Assembly (NCBI GenBank): GCA_035495555.1
Contig: DATJFQ010000024.1
Span: 1 to 64,000, forward strand
Origin: DATJFQ01 sp035495555
GTDB lineage: Bacteria; Acidobacteriota; Vicinamibacteria; Vicinamibacterales; 2-12-FULL-66-21
Length of the DNA: 64,000 nucleotides
Direction: 5' to 3'
Positions within the stretch are counted from its first letter, which is position 1; each line of letters opens with the position of its first letter. Below are positions 59,459 through 64,000 of the stretch, piece after piece. The notes beneath the pieces were generated by a model. It ran no database searches. It saw nothing but the letters and a program-made list of their open reading frames with translations, and was not told the DNA's origin. The translations under genes were made by a program, and so were the position numbers.

Positions 59459-59661
59459 GAATCCCCAATCCCTAATCGCCGATCCTCGGATCCCTGATCC
59501 TCAAATGCCTGATCCTCGAATCCCTGACCCCGAATCCCCGAACCCCTGATCGCGAATCCGCGCATCCCGAATCGCGGATCCGGCGATGCTGGATGCGGGA
59601 TTCGGGATGCGGGATGTGGGATCGGGGATTCGGGGATCGGCGATAAGGGATAAGGGATTCA
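59459..59661 (-). repeat. Inverted pair of heptamer arrays, AATCCCx / xGGGATT
   Basis: About 200 bases. The left half consists of 7- or 8-base units such as AATCCCC, AATCCCT, ATCCTCG, AATCCCCG. From about 59585 the strand flips and units read ATGCGGG, ATTCGGG, ATCGGGG, ATAAGGG, the reverse complement type. The two halves could pair into a long stem. The right end contains the xthA stop codon (59659-59661). Confidence 0.85.
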
Positions 59662-60414
59662 ACGCTTTTCCTCGAAGGTCGCAACGACCGGCGCATGGTC
59701 GCTGGTTCCGACATCGCGCTGGACGACGCATGAGCGTACGCGATCGAAGATCGACTGGCTCGCGATGACGTAGTCCAGGCGCCAGCCGATATTGCGCTGC
59801 CGCATGTTCCGCCACGGCGCCCACCACGTGAACAGGCCGTCATTGTCGGGTTCGAGCGCGCGTCCTGTGTCGACCAGCCCGTGCGACAGCAGTTGCTCGA
59901 GGAGTGCGCGCTCCTCCGGCAACTGTCCGATCGCGCGCGGCTTGCGTTCCTTCGGATGTACGTCCAGGTCCGTTCGCGCGATGTTGATGTCGCCGCAGAT
60001 GACGGCCGGGCGGCCCATCTGCTGGAGGTCCGCAGCGAACTGGTCGAAGGCCTCCAGAAACCGCATCTTCGCTGGAAAGTCCTTGCCCCCGTTCGGCACG
60101 TATACGGATGCGAACGTCGTTCCATCGACGACGGCCGTGACGATGCGGCTTTCGTAATCGAACGACGGGTGCTCGAATGCTGGGCGCTCGGGCGAGAAGC
60201 GGCGGCTGATGTGCAGCGCGACGCCCGAGTACCCCTTGCCGCCGTGCCAGTAGCACCAATAGTCCTGAAGCTCGCAGAGCCACACGGGAAGCTGATCGAG
60301 CGCCGCTTTGGTTTCCTGCAGGCAGATGACGTCAGGCTGTTCGCGGTCGATCCATTCCTGCACCTGCGCCTGCCGAGCGCGAATGCCGTTCACGTTCCAC
60401 GTGGCGATCTTCAT
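59659..60414 (-). CDS. xthA: Exodeoxyribonuclease III
   Basis: AP endonuclease and 3'-repair exonuclease, Mg-dependent. 251 residues with the complete EEP fold signature: ATWNVNGIRARQ, ICLQETKA (metal Glu), FASVYVPNGG, VICGDINIAR (catalytic Asp-x-Asn), RLDYVIAS and the closing GTSDHAPVVA (catalytic His). ATG at 60412-60414; longer frames run into the ADOP gene. It follows the ADOP permease by 62 bases on the same strand. Its stop is part of an inverted heptamer array. Confidence 0.95.
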   Translation of the reverse strand: MKIATWNVNGIRARQAQVQEWIDREQPDVICLQETKAALDQLPVWLCELQDYWCYWHGGKGYSGVALHISRRFSPERPAFEHPSFDYESRIVTAVVDGTTFASVYVPNGGKDFPAKMRFLEAFDQFAADLQQMGRPAVICGDINIARTDLDVHPKERKPRAIGQLPEERALLEQLLSHGLVDTGRALEPDNDGLFTWWAPWRNMRQRNIGWRLDYVIASQSIFDRVRSCVVQRDVGTSDHAPVVATFEEKR

Positions 60415-60476
60415 CCATGTCGATCTTACCGCTCCGGATGCCTCGTTGAGTTCGGCAGCCTGAAGCCGCGCAGCGG

Positions 60477-63122
60477 TCAATCATGGCGCAGCGCGAGCGC
60501 GGGATCGATGCGCAGCGCGCGAATGGCAGGAATGACGTGTGCCGCGACCGCGACCGCAACGAGCGTCAACGCGGCCCCGCCGAACGCTAGAGGATCGAGC
60601 GGGCTGACGCCGAACACGAGCGACCCGAGCAGCCGCGTCGTCAGCACCGCGCCTGCGACGCCGGCAGCGAGCCCCGCCGCGAGCAGCGTAACGCCTTTTG
60701 ACAGGAGGAGGCGCAGCACCTCACGTGACGTCGCCCCGAGCGCGAGCCGGAGACCGACCTCGCGCGTGCGCTGTGAGACGCCGTACGCGACGAGCCCGTA
60801 AAGGCCAACCGCCGCCAGCAGCAGGCCGACCGCGGCAAAGCCGGCGAGCAGCCGCATTACGAACAGTCGTTCGCCGATCGCGCCGTTCACCAGCGCCGCG
60901 ACCGACGCGGCCCCGTACACGGGCACCGAGGGGTCGAGCTGACGCACGGCGGCAATTGCCGATGGCGCAAGCGCCGCCGCATCCGACGACGACTTGACGA
61001 GCGCGACAAGAAACGAATCGGTCGATTGCGATTCGGGCATGTAGACGGCCGGAATCGGCGGGGCGGCAAGGTCTTCGTGGCGAACGTCGCCGACGACGCC
61101 GACAATCGTGCACCAGGGCCCACGGACGGCGCTCCCGATGCGAACGACCGATCCAATCGGATCGGCAGTTCCCCAGACCAGCCGCGCGGTTGATTCCGAA
61201 ACGACCGCAACGGGCTGTGAGGTCTCACCGTCTTCGGCTGTGAAGAACCGCCCGCGTTTCAGCGGAATACTCATGACCGAGAGGTAGGCCGGCGTGGTCC
61301 CGTAGCGCTGGATGCACGGATCGTCCACCGCATTCGGCTTCATGCGACCCTGGACATGGAAACCGCGGCAGTCGAAATCGCCGCCAAATGGAATCTGGTC
61401 GGCGAGCGCCACCGCTGCGACGCCTGGGAGCGCCCGCAGGTGCTCGATCGCCTGCGTCTGATACGCGCGAACCGCCGGATCCTCCGCGTATGTGCGTCCG
61501 CCGAGGATGATTCGCATCGACAGGATCCGGTTGGGGTCGAAGCCTGGATTGACGCGCGCGAGCGACGTGACGGACCGCAGCATGACGGCGGCGCCCGCAA
61601 GAAGCGTCAGCGCGATCGCGAGGTCGGCGACAACGAGGAGCGCGCGCACCCGTCCGGCTCCCGCGGCCGTCGTGCGCGAATCGACGGCGAGTTGGCCGCG
61701 GAGGTCGTCCCGCGATGCCTGGCGTATAGGTGCCAGGGCGACGAGCGCAGCCGCGACGATCACGACTACGCACGCGAAGAGCGCGACGCGCAGGTCGATT
61801 CCGACCTCGCCGAGCCGCGGCAGCGTCTGCGGCGCCACGGCCGATACCCCACGCATCGCAATCGCCGCGAGCAGCAGCCCGCACGCCCCGCCGATCGCAC
61901 TGAGCAGCGCGGTTTCGGTCAATAGCTGCGCCGCGATTCGCCGCCGGCCGGCACCGAGGACGACCCTCAACGCCAACTCGCGCCGCCGCAGCTCCGAGCG
62001 TGCAAGCAGGAGGTTGGCGACGTTCGCGCACGCAATCACGAGGACGCACGCGACCGCGCCCAGCAACAGGAGCAGTTGCGGGCGGGCGCCGGCGGTAATC
62101 GCGTCGCCCAGCGGCACGACGGCAACCGACCCCGGTTCGTACTGTGTCGGATACTGTGCGCGAAGCTGTTCGTGAACCGAGGTCATCTCGGCGGCGGCCG
62201 CAGCCGCCGACACACCGGGACGCAGCCGTCCGAATGCGCGCAGGTGACGGCAATCGCGGCAGCTGTCGCCCACGCCGACCGCGTATCCGAGCGGCGCCCA
62301 AATCTCGGCAGCCGTGTAGTACTTCGCAGAAATCAACGGCGGGAACGATGCCGGCATGACGCCGACCACGCGATACGGCAGGTCGTTCATCACGACCGTG
62401 CGCCCGACAATCGTCGGATCGCCGCCAAACCGCCGCCGCCACAGGCCGTCGCTCAGGACCACCTCGTGCCACGCGTCCGGGCGATCTTCCTCCTGCGTGA
62501 ACGTGCGACCGAGAGCGGGGCGGACGCCGAGCATCTCGAAGTACGACCAGGTCACACGTACGCCCGCCAGCCGCTCCGCTTCGCCGTTGACCACGAGGGT
62601 TGGCTGAAAGGACCGCATCACGGCCAGCGATTCAAACGACCGGCTGCGCGCCTCCCAGTCGATGAACGTGGCGTAACCCACGCGTTCCGGATCGCCTGCC
62701 CTGGTCCGTTCGCCCAGCGAGACGAGCCGATCAGGGTCCGCATACGGGAGGGGCCGCAGCAGGACCGCGTCGACAACGGAGAAGATCGCGGTGTTCGCGC
62801 CGATGCCGATCGCGAGCGTCAGGACCGCGGCGGCCGTGAACCCCGGCGCGCGGCGGAGCATGCGGAGTCCGTAGCGCAGGTCCTGCCGCAGCGCGTCGAC
62901 AAACGGCAGCGATCGCTGATCCCGAACGGCCTCGAGCGCCTGCACTTCGCCTCCCAGCTCGAAGCGCACCGCGCGGCGCGCCTCCTCAGCCGTCAGGCCC
63001 CGCCGCAGATGAAACGCTTCGAGTTCATCGCGATGAGCGGCCAGATCCGCGGCAATTTCCCGGTCCGAACGTCCACGGCCCAGCGCCCCCGCGATTCGCG
63101 ACGCCAATTCACGGAGGTTCAT
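60477..63122 (-). CDS. ADOP-family permease coupled to PadR
   Basis: 881 residues. The prefix (about 1-75) contains AADLAAHRDELEAFHLRRGL and TAEEARRAVRFELGGEVQAL, the FHLxxxGLxxEEA helical permease-prefix domain. The first unit begins RYGLRMLRRAPGFTAAAVLT with LAIGIGANTAIFSVVDAVLL. FtsX cores: ANVANLLLARSELRRRELAL and VSQRTREVGLRLALGATSRE; the end is DPALALRHD. Its ATG overlaps the PadR TGA by 4 bases (ATGA). No ATPase nearby. xthA follows in the same direction, 62 bases on. Confidence 0.92.
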   Translation of the reverse strand: MNLRELASRIAGALGRGRSDREIAADLAAHRDELEAFHLRRGLTAEEARRAVRFELGGEVQALEAVRDQRSLPFVDALRQDLRYGLRMLRRAPGFTAAAVLTLAIGIGANTAIFSVVDAVLLRPLPYADPDRLVSLGERTRAGDPERVGYATFIDWEARSRSFESLAVMRSFQPTLVVNGEAERLAGVRVTWSYFEMLGVRPALGRTFTQEEDRPDAWHEVVLSDGLWRRRFGGDPTIVGRTVVMNDLPYRVVGVMPASFPPLISAKYYTAAEIWAPLGYAVGVGDSCRDCRHLRAFGRLRPGVSAAAAAAEMTSVHEQLRAQYPTQYEPGSVAVVPLGDAITAGARPQLLLLLGAVACVLVIACANVANLLLARSELRRRELALRVVLGAGRRRIAAQLLTETALLSAIGGACGLLLAAIAMRGVSAVAPQTLPRLGEVGIDLRVALFACVVVIVAAALVALAPIRQASRDDLRGQLAVDSRTTAAGAGRVRALLVVADLAIALTLLAGAAVMLRSVTSLARVNPGFDPNRILSMRIILGGRTYAEDPAVRAYQTQAIEHLRALPGVAAVALADQIPFGGDFDCRGFHVQGRMKPNAVDDPCIQRYGTTPAYLSVMSIPLKRGRFFTAEDGETSQPVAVVSESTARLVWGTADPIGSVVRIGSAVRGPWCTIVGVVGDVRHEDLAAPPIPAVYMPESQSTDSFLVALVKSSSDAAALAPSAIAAVRQLDPSVPVYGAASVAALVNGAIGERLFVMRLLAGFAAVGLLLAAVGLYGLVAYGVSQRTREVGLRLALGATSREVLRLLLSKGVTLLAAGLAAGVAGAVLTTRLLGSLVFGVSPLDPLAFGGAALTLVAVAVAAHVIPAIRALRIDPALALRHD

Positions 63123-63469
63123 TGTGCCGGCTCCTCTCCGCGCCCGAGCAGGCGGGCCATGATGGATGCGGTGCGCTGCCAGTCGGCTTCCTCGAGGGCC
63201 AGTTGCTTACGCCCCGCGCGGGTCAGCGAATAGAACCGGGCGCGCCGGTTGTTCTCGGAGGTGCCCCAGGCCGACGCAATCCACCCGCGTTGCTCCAACC
63301 GCAACAGTGCGGGGTAGAGGGTGCCCTGATTCACGTACAGCGCGTCGTCCGAAACCTGCTGCAGGCGCTGTGCAATCCCATACCCGTGGAGGCTGCCGAT
63401 CGTCTCCAGCGTCTTGAGCACCATCAGGTCGAGGGTGCCCTGCATGATGTCCCGTTTCGAGTGAGCCAC
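63119..63469 (-). CDS. PadR-family transcriptional regulator (acidobacterial type)
   Basis: 116 residues: KRDIMQGTLDLMVLKTLETI, LHGYGIAQRLQQVSDDALYV, NQGTLYPALLRLEQRGWIAS and NRRARFYSLTRAGRKQL. This is the canonical acidobacterial PadR type and is closest in plan to the regulator at 26068. Start GTG at 63469. It is coupled to the ADOP gene downstream by a 4-base overlap and is divergent from another ADOP gene at 63606. Two copies of one dyad lie in between. Confidence 0.94.
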   Translation of the reverse strand: MAHSKRDIMQGTLDLMVLKTLETIGSLHGYGIAQRLQQVSDDALYVNQGTLYPALLRLEQRGWIASAWGTSENNRRARFYSLTRAGRKQLALEEADWQRTASIMARLLGRGEEPAQ

Positions 63470-63475
63470 ACATAC

Positions 63476-63529
63476 TCCTGTTGAAAAACAAAAGGAGCGT
63501 AGCGGATCTCCTGTTGGATGTCAAAAGGA
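63476..63529. promoter_or_regulatory. Tandem PadR operators between divergent PadR and ADOP genes
   Basis: Two copies of the same dyad, TCCTGTTG-N5-CAAAAGGA, at 63476-63496 and 63509-63529. Both 8-base arms are identical in the two copies while the 5-base spacers differ. The copies are 33 bases apart, about three helical turns, so dimers would bind on one face. The first lies 6 bases from the padR GTG, the second 76 bases before the ADOP ATG. Confidence 0.65.
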
Positions 63530-63605
63530 ATCGCCCGACGGAGGCGGCAGGATATGATCGAACGTCTGCTCGTTCCGTGACGTATCTGTACTGATCGAGG
63601 TTCGA

Positions 63606-64000
63606 ATGGAACGATTCGTCCAGGATTTGAGGTTTGCGGTCCGCGTCCTCCTGAAAGAACGCGGCTTCACGGCCACCGCCCTTCTCACCCTCGCCATCTG
63701 CATCGGCGCCAACGCCGCCATTTTTGCCATCGTCAACGCCGTCCTGCTCGAACCGCTGCCGGTGCCTCATCCTGAGCAGCTCGTTTACATGTACAACTCG
63801 TATCCGGGCGCTGGTGTCGGCGATCGCGGGTCGACCGGCGTCCCGGATTACTACGACCGCCTGCGCGAAACGTCCGTGTTCCAGGAGCAGGCGCTCTACA
63901 ACACCACCGGTGTGACGCTCGGACAGGAGGGCAACCCGCAGCGGGTGACCGCGATGGCCGCGACGCCGTCGATGCTGCGCCTGCTGCAGGTGCAGCCAAT
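63606..64000 (+). CDS. ADOP-family permease, N-terminal part (runs off the window)
   Basis: The frame opens at ATG 63606 and stays open to the edge (about 131 residues). It reads MERFVQDLRFAVRVLLKERG, then LAICIGANAAIFAIVNAVLL and LPVPHPEQLVYMYNSYPG, the usual ADOP first helix and start of the MacB-like periplasmic domain. No prefix domain is present. It shares the 136-base divergent region with the PadR gene, hence probably the same control. Confidence 0.88.
   Translation, partial: MERFVQDLRFAVRVLLKERGFTATALLTLAICIGANAAIFAIVNAVLLEPLPVPHPEQLVYMYNSYPGAGVGDRGSTGVPDYYDRLRETSVFQEQALYNTTGVTLGQEGNPQRVTAMAATPSMLRLLQVQP

Noticed and set aside
1..64000. Mobile elements, prophage, tRNA or rRNA genes
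   Set aside because: No transposase, integrase, phage structural gene, tRNA-like cloverleaf or rRNA segment was recognised on reading either strand; the repeats reported carry no genes of their own.

Overview
The window is a single stretch of high-GC bacterial chromosome, with no rRNA, tRNA, integrase or transposase that I can recognise. Its gene content points strongly to Acidobacteriota, most likely the Vicinamibacteria (subgroup 6) type. The evidence is seven long permeases of the acidobacterial duplicated orphan permease (ADOP) family, four of them coupled to PadR-type regulators, a VWFA-related acidobacterial protein, an Oar-like TonB-dependent receptor with an N-terminal carboxypeptidase-regulatory-like domain, a VPS10/BNR beta-propeller protein and an HAF-repeat protein. 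The exact taxon is inference.

Layout. 1-7.6 kb: a family 1 glycosyltransferase, a secreted YVTN beta-propeller, a small run (FmdB zinc ribbon, thiosulfate sulfurtransferase, SufE-like protein, secreted M28B carboxypeptidase), then AlkB and a GNAT acetyltransferase. 7.6-15.2 kb: an orphan ADOP permease, a three-gene run (four-TM membrane protein, YgjP-like metallopeptidase, RimJ-type acetyltransferase) and a PadR-ADOP pair. 15.2-20.3 kb: housekeeping genes (HAD phosphatase, a small secreted HExxH protein, an IMPDH/GMPR-family protein, MltB-like transglycosylase, Nudix CoA pyrophosphatase, ICMT-like methyltransferase). 20.3-29 kb: a block of three ADOP permeases and two PadR regulators. 29-43 kb: VPS10-like protein, HAF protein, arginine decarboxylase, GH36 alpha-galactosidase, a repeat-filled gap, the TonB receptor and small membrane or envelope proteins. 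43-55 kb: two paralogous RodZ-type HTH plus RDD-like membrane proteins flanking a PIMT-like methyltransferase, Ogt, penicillin-binding protein 1C and a giant alpha-2-macroglobulin. 55-64 kb: YkgJ cysteine-cluster protein, peptidase T, VWFA-related protein, exonuclease III and a PadR-ADOP pair facing one more ADOP at the right edge.

The most unusual feature is not a gene. Seven-base tandem repeat arrays recur at about ten places, with a different unit at most of them. Eight of nine gene-associated arrays start inside, directly against, or within about 10 bases of the stop codon of a neighbouring gene. Some extend the reading frame so that the C-terminus or the stop codon itself is made of repeat. 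One unit (GCCTCGC) surrounds two MITE-like elements with matching inverted ends in the gap before the TonB receptor. A second dispersed element, a long double-armed palindrome, occurs twice, each time just after a stop codon; one copy may be translated into the N-terminus of PBP1C. Putative PadR operators, including a tandem pair of the same imperfect palindrome 33 bases apart, lie at three of the four PadR start regions, with a weaker candidate at the fourth.
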